Shown here one piece after another: positions 55,667 to 64,000 of a DNA stretch of 64,000 nucleotides (the stretch's first letter is position 1; each line of letters begins with the position of its first letter). The stretch is from a virus. Made by a program: the position numbers and the translations under genes. The notes beneath the pieces were generated by a model that ran no database searches, was not told where the DNA came from, and worked only from the letters and a program-made list of their open reading frames with translations. The stretch lies in the IMG/VR virus record IMGVR_UViG_3300035698_006717, positions 41,410 to 105,409 of that record, one strand, 5' to 3'.

Positions 55667-57277
55667 ATGTTTGCTACTTCAAAAATGGCATTAGCAAAAA
55701 CTGTTAAGGGGAAATTGAAGAGTAGTGATTACTTCACTCAGAGTAGAGTATCTACTGCTCAAGTTGAAGAGGAGGAAGACTATAGAGTTGATAGAATGTT
55801 TATGACTGACGCTTATAGAGTCAACTCTTGGGTTAGGGCAATTGTAGATACTACAGCAGAGAGAGCTTCTCAGCCTGAGATATTCCCCATTCCTTTATCT
55901 ATTAAAATGGATACGCAAGAAAAAGACTACTCTGATGATATAAAGAGGAAGATGGAGAATGTACTTAACCTGATGATGAAACCTAATGATGACTATGAAA
56001 GTTTTTCATCATTACAGAAGAAAGTGCTACACGACATTTTAGTATATGATGATGGCGGAATGGAAATTGTTAGGGGTACTCTTGGAGATGGCAGTAAAGT
56101 GCCTTTTGCTCTTAGGAGTAATGTGAGTGGAGAGGAATTGTATGTTAATGCTAGAAAGAATGGCGTACTGAAATCTAAGGCTTATGTGCAGCTAAGAGAA
56201 GGTAATGAAAAAGCGTGGTGGTCAAAACACGACTTTATGAACTTCATAAAAAATAGGCGTTCTGGTTATGCAAACGGAACATCCCCTATTGAGTCAATTG
56301 CGGCTTCTATCTTAGGTGATATGGAAGCCATGAATTATAATATCCAGTTTTTTGAGAATAACGCTAGGCCTAATCTGGCATTCCTATTCCAGAATCTTGG
56401 TTTTGGTCAAGGCAAGGGAGCTTTGACAAGAGCTAAGAAGTGGTACTATGAAGAACATCTTGGTCAGCCTCACAAGCCTTTGTTTATGGGAACTAATAAG
56501 GGTGAGGTTGAGATACAGCAGCTAACTGTACCCAATAAGGATATGGAATTCTCAGAATGGCAGAGAATGCTTCTTTCTCGTATTATGGCAGTATATGGAA
56601 TGCAGCCGATGGTTATTGGAGCAATTAGCGGTTCTACTGGAATGCTAAATTCTGAGCTACAGGGAGAGCAGTACAAGAAGAATGCAATCATCCCTCTTGT
56701 GAAGTTATTCCTCAATACTATGAATCCTGTTCTTATTTGGGGCAATAATAATTTCAACTATGATGATATATTCCTTACATCTGCTAGGTTAGATATTGAT
56801 GATGAAGCCAAGCAAGCTGAGATTTGGGAGAAATTTCTTAGATCAGGAGTCATTACTATTAACCAAGTACGTGGAGAGCTTCAGATGCCTCCAGTAGATT
56901 GGGGTAATGAACCTTTTGTACCACTTAACTTTTCTCCCCTAAGTGTGCTTACTGAATTCCAACAGTCTCGTATTGAAGCCAATAGGCGTAATAGTATGAG
57001 TGCTGGAGTTGACAATAATGTTGGTGGAGAAGGCGCAGAACCTCCAAAGAAGAAGAAAGAAGATGAAGGTAAATCTCAGATCAAACATATGGTTGATAAT
57101 TTCGATACGCCTACTGGCTTAGAAAGAATTGACCCAACAATAATCAAAGACGTTGTTACTCAGATACTTAAAGAGAAGAATTCTGCTCCAGTATATTTTG
57201 ATACTGGTAATAAGAGTATCAGTGGTGTCGCTAAAAGATATGGATTAAAATGGAACAACATACTGAAGAAACGGTAA
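55667..57277 (+). CDS. Portal protein
   Basis: 536 residues. RVNSWVRAIVDTTAERAS, YDDGGMEIVRG, GTSPIESIAASILGDMEAMNYNIQFFENNARPNL (read in parts) and a late FGMQPM-like segment (YGMQPMVIG) match HK97/SPP1-type portals. A polar tail after residue 450 ends in a helix-turn-like KSISGVAKRYGLKW. Forms the dodecameric DNA gate. Confidence 0.85.
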   Translation: MFATSKMALAKTVKGKLKSSDYFTQSRVSTAQVEEEEDYRVDRMFMTDAYRVNSWVRAIVDTTAERASQPEIFPIPLSIKMDTQEKDYSDDIKRKMENVLNLMMKPNDDYESFSSLQKKVLHDILVYDDGGMEIVRGTLGDGSKVPFALRSNVSGEELYVNARKNGVLKSKAYVQLREGNEKAWWSKHDFMNFIKNRRSGYANGTSPIESIAASILGDMEAMNYNIQFFENNARPNLAFLFQNLGFGQGKGALTRAKKWYYEEHLGQPHKPLFMGTNKGEVEIQQLTVPNKDMEFSEWQRMLLSRIMAVYGMQPMVIGAISGSTGMLNSELQGEQYKKNAIIPLVKLFLNTMNPVLIWGNNNFNYDDIFLTSARLDIDDEAKQAEIWEKFLRSGVITINQVRGELQMPPVDWGNEPFVPLNFSPLSVLTEFQQSRIEANRRNSMSAGVDNNVGGEGAEPPKKKKEDEGKSQIKHMVDNFDTPTGLERIDPTIIKDVVTQILKEKNSAPVYFDTGNKSISGVAKRYGLKWNNILKKR

Positions 57278-58941
57278 CATACCGTACCATTAGCGGAGCA
57301 AGGGCATCCAACTATGGATTTAAGGAAATAGATGGAGCGTTAATATTCTCACACTATCACCTATATAGCAAGGAAAATATTTGGAACAAATTTATTGCAG
57401 CTAATTTTAGGGATGTTGCTGATTGTCATTATCTTGCTTATAAGAATGACTGCGAATTATTGAGAACACGAAAGCGTAAGCTGAGTTCATTTATTAAGAG
57501 TATTTGGGATCAAGATGAAGATGTAGCTTTGATAATGATAAAAGCTATTGTGGCTATGAAAGATGAACCAGAACCTGAAATTATTGATAAGATACTTAGA
57601 GAAATTTTGCCTGGTATTGGTTTTTCAAAGATAAGGAAACCAGATGGTAAGTATTATTGGAAGATAAATGAAAGAAAAAAATTTGATGCAGGTATAGGGA
57701 AGGTACTTGTTTTAACGTATATTAATAACAGTTTTAATAAAGATAATACTTGGAAGTATATTAAGAAAAATTGCTACCTTAAAGATGGAACTTGGCACTA
57801 CAAGAGTAATATTGCTAAAAAGAGAATTGAAAGCATATTAAGTAATTACATCAAAAATGGAGGAATACTTGTGGAACACGTAAATATGGAATTTAACGCT
57901 TTTGTGCCGATGACTGTCGTGAGCAAAGATGCTTTGGGTAGAGATAGATTTTTTGGTAATGAAACTGACGATGAGAAGCATCTATTTGTTTCAGGTGCAG
58001 CTTCTACTACAGGAGTAGATTTTGATACAGAAAGAGTATCAAAGAATTTTATTAAGAAAATGAAAAAACAAGCAGTTGGCCTTCCTCTTAAAGTAGGTAG
58101 TCATTTCAACGCCGATCTAGATAGCACCGTTGGGGTAGTTGTAGATAAGGGCGGTAATGATGATACTTTTGAAGTAGAGGGAAGGCTCCAAGCTTTTGAT
58201 CATAACCCTAATGTTCTCAAGATTGCTCAGAAGATGGATGATGGTATTGCTTTTGGGTTCTCTATTTTCGGGAGAGTGACCAAGACCTTTCGGGAGATGG
58301 ACAAGAAATTGGGTAGGGAAGTAGTTGTTCTGGATGATGGAGATTTGTCTCACATCCTTATAACTGACCAACCTTGCAATAAAGAAACTTTTGCAGAAGG
58401 TATTGTTAAGTCTCTTGTTGATAAATCAGAAGGCGCAGGAAACGGAATCAACGGTTCCAAACCCCGCCAAGAAACTGAGTACAAACACTCCTCTGCCATC
58501 CTAAAGCAAGAGCCTGAGATTACAGCTGCTACAGAATTACCTGATCAGGCTTATCCTATTAACTTTGCTACCAATAAAGTACACAAGGAATATCCCCACC
58601 ACTATGTTAGTGATGGCATCTTATATTTACACAAAGCGTCTCTGGTAAGTTCTTTCAATACTGCAAAAGAGTCTAAGGCTCCTAGCATTGTTGTGAACCA
58701 CTTACTTAACCACTTACAGATTATCGGCCTCCAAAAAGAGGTTGATGATTTTGCTAATTTAAAGAATAGCATGGAAGAACTGGCAAGCGTGAAGGAAAAA
58801 ATTGATGCTTATCTTACAAAACTTGCAGACGACTGCAAAGCTAAAACAATTGGTGTAGAATCTAAAGAAGAAAAAATGAAGATCATTAATGAACTAATAT
58901 TGCAAGTGGCACCGAAAGTTACAGATCTTATTAATAGCTAA
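57250..58941 (+). CDS. Prohead maturation protease (HK97/XkdF-like) with N- and C-terminal extensions
   Basis: 563 residues. Protease domain from about 215: FVSGAASTTGVDFDTERVS, KVGSHFNADLDSTVGVV (candidate His) and DDGIAFGFSIFG (candidate Ser). The first about 215 residues are an unrecognised, partly basic, helical domain not usual in this family. The C-terminal about 170 residues are helical and scaffold-like. Overlaps the portal gene by 28 bases. Confidence 0.72.
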   Translation: MEQHTEETVTYRTISGARASNYGFKEIDGALIFSHYHLYSKENIWNKFIAANFRDVADCHYLAYKNDCELLRTRKRKLSSFIKSIWDQDEDVALIMIKAIVAMKDEPEPEIIDKILREILPGIGFSKIRKPDGKYYWKINERKKFDAGIGKVLVLTYINNSFNKDNTWKYIKKNCYLKDGTWHYKSNIAKKRIESILSNYIKNGGILVEHVNMEFNAFVPMTVVSKDALGRDRFFGNETDDEKHLFVSGAASTTGVDFDTERVSKNFIKKMKKQAVGLPLKVGSHFNADLDSTVGVVVDKGGNDDTFEVEGRLQAFDHNPNVLKIAQKMDDGIAFGFSIFGRVTKTFREMDKKLGREVVVLDDGDLSHILITDQPCNKETFAEGIVKSLVDKSEGAGNGINGSKPRQETEYKHSSAILKQEPEITAATELPDQAYPINFATNKVHKEYPHHYVSDGILYLHKASLVSSFNTAKESKAPSIVVNHLLNHLQIIGLQKEVDDFANLKNSMEELASVKEKIDAYLTKLADDCKAKTIGVESKEEKMKIINELILQVAPKVTDLINS

Positions 58942-58952
58942 GGAATTCCAAA

Positions 58953-59630
58953 ATGGATTTCAGTAATGAAGAAATTGCAAAAATGATGGAAGCTGGCGTT
59001 GCCAAGATTCTTGGTACCTCCGCACCTGAAGAGAAGAAGCCTGAAGAGAACCTTGCCGTAAAGGGCCTTGAGGCTAAAGTTGATGCTGTGATGGATTTCA
59101 TTTCTAAGAATGTTAAGGTTGAGAAACCTAAGACTGTTGAAGAGCAGTTTGAGGAAATGAAGAAGTCTATTCTTGATGCCGTTAAGGACACCAAGAAAGA
59201 AGATGTTGCTGATGAGGACAAGCCTCTTGAGAACATTACCGCTAAGTCTCTTAAGGAGATGGTTACTGGCGTTATCAAAGACGCTGTTGACACTAAGAAG
59301 ATTGTTAAATCAGATTCGCCCAAGGGCCAGTCTGCTGAAGAAGATGCAATTGATGAATTTATCGGTCTTGTTGCTAAGTCTGCTGGTGTAGAGATGGAAG
59401 CTGACGAGGTAGCTGATGAAGATGATGCTGATGATGCTGGTGAGAAGCCTGTTAAGAAGGTTGCAAAAGAGGCTAAGGATACAGTAGTCCAAACTGTAGA
59501 GCAGTTTGACGAACAGGGTACTGAAATTCCTATGGCCAAGCGTCAGAAGATGCAGGAACTTGATAATTACATTGGTGACAAACTGACTTTTGAATTTCAG
59601 AAGCGCGGTATTGTCCCAGGTGATAACTAG
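58953..59630 (+). CDS. Capsid scaffold-like acidic protein
   Basis: 225 residues, Lys/Glu/Asp/Ala-rich and helical, with a DEDDADDAGEKP tract (about 150-162). Its position between protease and major capsid genes is the normal place for the scaffold, which the protease would remove. No homology beyond composition and place. Confidence 0.65.
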   Translation: MDFSNEEIAKMMEAGVAKILGTSAPEEKKPEENLAVKGLEAKVDAVMDFISKNVKVEKPKTVEEQFEEMKKSILDAVKDTKKEDVADEDKPLENITAKSLKEMVTGVIKDAVDTKKIVKSDSPKGQSAEEDAIDEFIGLVAKSAGVEMEADEVADEDDADDAGEKPVKKVAKEAKDTVVQTVEQFDEQGTEIPMAKRQKMQELDNYIGDKLTFEFQKRGIVPGDN

Positions 59631-59712
59631 AAATACTGATGTTAATTGAATAGTATAGTTTAACACTCACCCACACGTAATACGATAACTTACAGTATTT
59701 TTGGAGCAAACT
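59631..59712 (+). promoter_or_regulatory. Leader of the major capsid gene
   Basis: 82 bases. AAATACTG (59631-59638) and CAGTATTT (59693-59700) are inverted and could bring the ends of the leader together, with TTTTTGGAG just after. It may act as a terminator, an mRNA-processing site or a late promoter region; TTGAATAGTATAG lies inside. Confidence 0.45.
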
Positions 59713-60720
59713 ATGAAAGTTAAGAATCTGAAGCAGCTTTCGCAGGCTCTCAAGAAGGCAGTGACAATTGGTAATCTACCGTTTGGCCGTGCGTCATCTG
59801 GTACAATTGCTCAGCCGTTCCTTCCTGATCCTCTTGCTGCTACATTTATTGATATTGTTACGGAGTATAATAATTTCCGTAAGGTTTTCAAGGTGCAGCC
59901 CATGAACAGTCGTGTTCGCACGATTCCTAAGCTGCTTACTGGTACTAAAGTCTATTACCAGCCTTCTGAAGCAACAGAAGGTCGGGAGACTTCCTTCAGC
60001 GCAAGTAACATTGAGCTGCTGGCTAAGAAGTTGTTTGCTTGGATAGAGATATCTGAGGAAACTTTTGAAGATGGTGTTCTTGACATGCGCTCAATGATCC
60101 GTATGCTTTTTGCACGCGGTATGGGCGAAGGTGAAGAAAAAGCATTCCTTACTGGTGACGTTGACCATGGTCAGACCACCGCTACGGAAGCTGATGGAAC
60201 AGATGATTATAATGGTGTATGGTTCAACCGTGATGCACGGCTGGCCTTTGATGGTATTCTCACTATCGGAATTGAATCTGGTGTGAACTATGATGTCAAC
60301 GGTAACTGCACTGTCGATGTATTCCGTCAAGGAATCTATCGGCTTGGTCGTTTTGGCCGTCAGCAGCCTAAGTTGATAACTTTCCTCAATCCGTTTTCGG
60401 CCAATCAGATGCTTGCAGATGATGACCTACGGACTGTTGACAAGTATGGCGCAAAAGCAACTATTCTCACAGGTGAGATTGGTGAGCTTTTTAATAAGTG
60501 GAAGATCATCCAGACAGACTACATCCCAGAAGGATACGGCGTATCCACTCATCGGGATAATGTCATTATTGGTGATCGTCGGCGTGTGAAGTTTGCGGAA
60601 GATGCTATCATCAAGAATGATAGTGTTGTGTGGGCAATCTCTGAGCGCGTTGCTATGGAAGTTGAATATGATGATGCAGTTCTGGTCTTTAACGGCCTGA
60701 CAACTGGTTCAGCTTCCTAA
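59713..60720 (+). CDS. Major capsid protein (HK97 fold)
   Basis: 335 residues from ATG 59713 (TTTGGAGC upstream). Typical features: LLTGTKVYYQ and the long-backbone segment WIEISEETFEDGVLDMRSM, a GEEKAFLTGD loop, and the C-terminal ERVAMEVEYDDAVLVFNG strand. Codons are of the highly expressed kind (CGT, CTG). The N-terminal about 20 residues may be cut by the protease. Confidence 0.85.
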   Translation: MKVKNLKQLSQALKKAVTIGNLPFGRASSGTIAQPFLPDPLAATFIDIVTEYNNFRKVFKVQPMNSRVRTIPKLLTGTKVYYQPSEATEGRETSFSASNIELLAKKLFAWIEISEETFEDGVLDMRSMIRMLFARGMGEGEEKAFLTGDVDHGQTTATEADGTDDYNGVWFNRDARLAFDGILTIGIESGVNYDVNGNCTVDVFRQGIYRLGRFGRQQPKLITFLNPFSANQMLADDDLRTVDKYGAKATILTGEIGELFNKWKIIQTDYIPEGYGVSTHRDNVIIGDRRRVKFAEDAIIKNDSVVWAISERVAMEVEYDDAVLVFNGLTTGSAS

Positions 60721-60825
60721 GAGTTGAAACGCTAATATGATATGAATTTATGTGAGGGAGAGATTACATTAGTAGTCTCTCCTTCTTTAAATTATTTTTA
60801 CTTAAGAATGAAACACGGAGATATA

Positions 60826-63189
60826 ATGAAACCTAACGAACCAAAAAGAAGAAGCTCGCGTTTATCATCAAGGCAAGCATCTCGCAGAAAAATGATGCCA
60901 ACTAAAGAAGCTGGCAGTAGCGGTAAGCCAACCTTACGTCCTATCAATAATGTGATGAAGTTTGGAACAAAATCTTCTGTCAATCATGAAGGTGACAGAT
61001 TAGTTATAGAAATACATGAAGATGATATTGACGATATATCCCCTATGGATATTGACAAGTACATTAGCTTATATAAATCTCCTTTGATGAGATTGCCTGA
61101 ATTAACTGGGAATGATGTTAATGATATTTACAAGCTAATACCTGCTAAAAGGAAAATGATACACTTTGCTCTATTTATGAATAATATCCAACACTATAGC
61201 GGTGGAAGATATTATTTGGTATATCTTGCTTATATGTTGGCTCAGATGGGCCATAAGGTTACTGTTGTTTCTGACAAGAAGGCATTTTTCCTAAAAGACT
61301 TTGATCGCATAGATGTTGGTAATAGAGTTGAATGGGTTGTTGCAGAGAAGTGCCGCAAATCTAATTGGTTCCTAAAGGCTACAGAGAATCCTTTTGATAT
61401 AATTATCACTAGCCCTTTGGCTAGCGCTGGGTTCCGTTATGCTATGAATTGGGGCATACCTTGCTATGCAGGAATATTTGAGACTCCTAATTATGTTAGG
61501 AAGTATAGGTATGGTGATGATGCAACAGAAGGATACTGGGCAGCATATAAGAAGGGTATAGCTAATTATGCTCACCGCCTATTTACCATATCTCACGAAT
61601 CTTTGAATCATGCAAAAGAATGGCTTGATGATGATAACATGAAAGTTAAGTTCAAGGGCAAGTTTGATCTTATACAACCTGGAATTAATACTTGGGCTGC
61701 AGATAGTGTAGAGTGTGAAGAGAAGAATGAAGTAGTATTTGTAGGTAGACATGTTGACTTTAAGAACCCAAATGATATCATCTTTGCTATATCAAAAATA
61801 GATGAAGAGATACGTCCTGCTGTTAACTTTGTCGGATCTCATAGCTCCAAGCTAAGAGTTGTAATGGAGAAGAATGCTCAGACAGTAGGAGTCAAAATAC
61901 GCTTTTATGCTAATGTTACTGATGAGGAAAAGTTCTATATCATTAAGCGTTCCAAGCTAATGATTTTTCCGTCAGTATTTGAAGGGTTCGGGATACCACC
62001 TGCAGAAGCTCTATATTGTGGCAAGCCTGCTGTAGTATATGATATTCCAGTTCTTAGAGGCGAATATGGCGATACTTTGGAGTACGTCCCTATCAACGAT
62101 GAGAGCGCCTTATACCTTAAAGTAGAGGAACTACTAAAGGATAAGGAGAAACGGCTGAGATCAGGGCTTAACGGGCGTATGGCGTTCTTTAATAAAGATA
62201 ACCCGATCCCCGTTCTACCTTCGTTTACTAAGAAGCAGTTGAGAAAGGCTTTCTATAATGGTAAAGACCTTTCAATAACTGCTGGTATGATTGTTCTTAA
62301 TGGAGCAGATACTATTGAACTTGCTCTTAAGTCTATATATGATTGTGTAGATAGAATTGTTATTGTTGAAGGAGCTGTTAAGGACTATGCTGATAACAAT
62401 CCTAAACTTCACAATAATTGTAGCAGTATAGATAACACTAAAGAGATACTTGGAAATTTTCCTGATCCATTTAATAAGATAGTTGTTATTACTAGGTCTA
62501 ATGGGAAGTGTTGGAAGAATAAGAATGAGATGCAGAATGCTATAGCAGAAGAAATTGATACTGATCTATATCTTAAGGTAGATGCAGATGAGATATTTAT
62601 TGAACCTGATATAGAATATATGAAAAGATTCTTCATGGAAGATCCAGAGCTTACTGTTATACAGATCCTTAAGCACGAATTTTGGAAGGGTTTGGATATG
62701 GTTGCTTGCGGAGGTATTTGGGATAGGACGCAAGCTAGGATGTGGCGTTGGAATAAATGTTTCCGTCATTCCGTAGATAAGAAGACTGGGTTCAATTACT
62801 TCCTAGATGTAGTAGGTGTTGAAGTAAAGGCCCCGAATTATAAGGCGATGAACCTTGTGGAGAAACTTTGCTACCATCTTGGGTATGCGAGGGATGAAGA
62901 TCAGATTCGTGCTAAGATAAATTATTACAAGAATAGAGGTATTGAGCAAGGCGTTACAGATAACTTCTCTAATTGGGAAATGGGAATGCCGACCAACTCT
63001 ACTCACCCTCAAGGGACTACTGCTAAGACGTTTGATGGTTATCTACCCAAAATTTTAAGGAAGGGGTATTTTGATATCAAGACTGATCTGGAGGTGAAAG
63101 AGAGAGTTGAAAATAATACAAATATGATACATTCTCCTGTCAAGAGAAAAGATATTGGCAAGGAAGTTGAACGTCCTCAGAATCATTAA
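60826..63189 (+). CDS. Two-domain glycosyltransferase (GT4 + GT2) in the head operon
   Basis: 787 residues from ATG 60826 (CGGAG upstream; the frame is open 28 codons further). A basic tail (PKRRSSRLSSRQASRRK) precedes a GT-B domain with FVGRHVDFKNP and PSVFEGFGIPPAEALYCGKP (E-x7-E). From about residue 480 a GT-A domain follows with TAGMIVLNGADTIELALKSI and KVDADEIF (DxD). It lies right after the major capsid gene, so virion glycosylation is a natural idea. Confidence 0.78.
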   Translation: MKPNEPKRRSSRLSSRQASRRKMMPTKEAGSSGKPTLRPINNVMKFGTKSSVNHEGDRLVIEIHEDDIDDISPMDIDKYISLYKSPLMRLPELTGNDVNDIYKLIPAKRKMIHFALFMNNIQHYSGGRYYLVYLAYMLAQMGHKVTVVSDKKAFFLKDFDRIDVGNRVEWVVAEKCRKSNWFLKATENPFDIIITSPLASAGFRYAMNWGIPCYAGIFETPNYVRKYRYGDDATEGYWAAYKKGIANYAHRLFTISHESLNHAKEWLDDDNMKVKFKGKFDLIQPGINTWAADSVECEEKNEVVFVGRHVDFKNPNDIIFAISKIDEEIRPAVNFVGSHSSKLRVVMEKNAQTVGVKIRFYANVTDEEKFYIIKRSKLMIFPSVFEGFGIPPAEALYCGKPAVVYDIPVLRGEYGDTLEYVPINDESALYLKVEELLKDKEKRLRSGLNGRMAFFNKDNPIPVLPSFTKKQLRKAFYNGKDLSITAGMIVLNGADTIELALKSIYDCVDRIVIVEGAVKDYADNNPKLHNNCSSIDNTKEILGNFPDPFNKIVVITRSNGKCWKNKNEMQNAIAEEIDTDLYLKVDADEIFIEPDIEYMKRFFMEDPELTVIQILKHEFWKGLDMVACGGIWDRTQARMWRWNKCFRHSVDKKTGFNYFLDVVGVEVKAPNYKAMNLVEKLCYHLGYARDEDQIRAKINYYKNRGIEQGVTDNFSNWEMGMPTNSTHPQGTTAKTFDGYLPKILRKGYFDIKTDLEVKERVENNTNMIHSPVKRKDIGKEVERPQNH

Positions 63190-63205
63190 ATTGGAGAAAT
63201 GAAAA

Positions 63206-63676
63206 ATGCCTCTTAAAAGAGCACAATCTGTATACAAATGTTTAAGGGTTAAGAAGGCCAAAAGCCCCTTGAAGTCAAGGTGCAATAAAAAGTTGTCAAA
63301 ACAAGGCAACGGCTTTTTGTGCGATAATTGCCTTATTGAAGCAAAGCAGCATAAGATTCCTATCCTTATGTGCGGCGATGTTGGCAAGATTCTGAACATA
63401 CCTTTTAAGAACCAAGTATACGTATGGTTAGACCTTGCTAATAATAATGTTAGAAGTGAAGATGATGAAGCATCAGAAAAGAAGAGGGAAGTCCAGTCTA
63501 AACTTTGGGATAAGTTAGATGACCTTTCTATGGAGAAGTTGAGAGAGTTTTATGAGTCAGTAGGGTTTCGTAATTGGGACACTTTGGCGTTTAAAAATAG
63601 CAACAGAGAAACTTACAAGTTAAGGTTTGCTGTTACTAAAACTATTGTAAATAAATTTGTAATGGAAGGAAGTTGA
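63206..63676 (+). CDS. Hypothetical zinc-binding head-operon protein
   Basis: 156 residues. Basic N-terminus with Cys residues (C-x12-C, then CDNC), then a helical, acidic part and a basic end. ATG follows TTGGAG. No family recognised. Confidence 0.6.
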   Translation: MPLKRAQSVYKCLRVKKAKSPLKSRCNKKLSKQGNGFLCDNCLIEAKQHKIPILMCGDVGKILNIPFKNQVYVWLDLANNNVRSEDDEASEKKREVQSKLWDKLDDLSMEKLREFYESVGFRNWDTLAFKNSNRETYKLRFAVTKTIVNKFVMEGS

Positions 63677-63678
63677 TT

Positions 63679-64000
63679 ATGTCAATGTCATCAGAAAATT
63701 CGCTTAACAAGAGAATTGCAAATATTGATGAAATAGTTTCTTCTCAAGATATAGTAGAGCGCGGAGCAACGCAAGATGATACTGTTGCACCTCAGACTTT
63801 ATTTCATCTTCACGAAGTAGATCTGAATGTAGCTGGAGCAACTGAGCTCAATATATTCATCGGAGAGCAGATAGTATTTCATAGATCTGTAGCAGCAGCT
63901 GTTGAAATACACGTAGTTGATACTGATGTGTCTACTACAGAGCAAGGCGCTGACTTTAGAATTACTTGTAGTCCTGCTGTCCTTGTTGATGGTACTATTA
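63679..64000 (+). CDS. Start of a probable head or neck protein (partial)
   Basis: ATG 63679, two bases after the previous stop, opens a frame of 107 codons that runs off the window. After a polar N-terminus it is beta-rich (FHLHEVDLNVAGATELNIFI), as in head decoration or head-completion proteins. The family cannot be fixed from this part. Confidence 0.6.
   Translation, partial: MSMSSENSLNKRIANIDEIVSSQDIVERGATQDDTVAPQTLFHLHEVDLNVAGATELNIFIGEQIVFHRSVAAAVEIHVVDTDVSTTEQGADFRITCSPAVLVDGTI

Overview
This window reads as 64 kb of a large, AT-rich, tailed double-stranded DNA phage (Caudoviricetes). The evidence is a recognisable head-gene series at the right (terminase large subunit, portal, maturation protease, scaffold-like protein, major capsid protein), T4-like recombination nucleases at the left (SbcD/gp47-like and SbcC/gp46-like), a RuvC-like resolvase, a 5'-3' exonuclease, an M15 endolysin, and many tightly packed small genes joined by ATGA or TAATG overlaps. 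DNA polymerase, helicase and tail genes are not here, so the window is only part of the genome. A Gram-negative host is likely (CMP-Kdo-synthetase-like enzyme, M15 peptidase) but not proven.

Layout. (1) 1-9.5 kb, plus strand: recombination and nuclease genes, endolysin, many zinc-ribbon proteins of unknown role, and an HGG-motif protein. (2) 9.5-25 kb, plus strand: short transcription units, most of them preceded by the same promoter-like sequence (two TATA-like blocks downstream of an ACTCGTCAG-like block; nine or ten copies). This part holds a RadC-like JAB protein, an amidoligase-like enzyme, a uracil-DNA-glycosylase-like protein, a protein followed by two strong hairpins, two broken small genes, several G-rich terminator hairpins, and a pair of paralogous acidic proteins. 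(3) 23.1-27.4 kb: a mostly non-coding region. It contains repeats rich in TCAATGA/TCATTGA and CATATGGTAA, followed by a 1.77 kb island in which CA and TG dinucleotides are almost absent. The island carries a hairpin-rich leader, two genes and a perfect terminator, and has TACCCGA/TCGGGTA dyads at both ends. (4) 27.4-34.8 kb, minus strand: small accessory genes, an orphan EcoRI-family adenine methyltransferase, a family of three 24-25-residue membrane peptides, duplicated gene modules, and a possible holin. (5) 34.8-52.3 kb, minus strand: a large carbohydrate-modification cluster with about a dozen glycosyltransferases, four SAM methyltransferase domains, two sulfotransferase-like proteins, a CMP-Kdo-synthetase-like enzyme, a 2-hydroxyacid dehydrogenase and an HpcH/HpaI aldolase. 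A 5'-3' exonuclease lies at its upstream end. (6) 52.6-64 kb, plus strand: head and packaging genes, including a two-domain glycosyltransferase directly after the major capsid gene.

How it fits together. The left third looks like early and middle functions driven by a shared phage promoter family. The minus-strand block and the plus-strand head block diverge from 52.34-52.59 kb, and the two arms converge at 27.0-27.4 kb between opposed terminators. The glycan cluster plus the glycosyltransferase in the head operon suggests that the phage decorates its virion, its DNA or the host surface with a complex methylated, sulfated, possibly ulosonic-acid-containing glycan. The target cannot be read from sequence.
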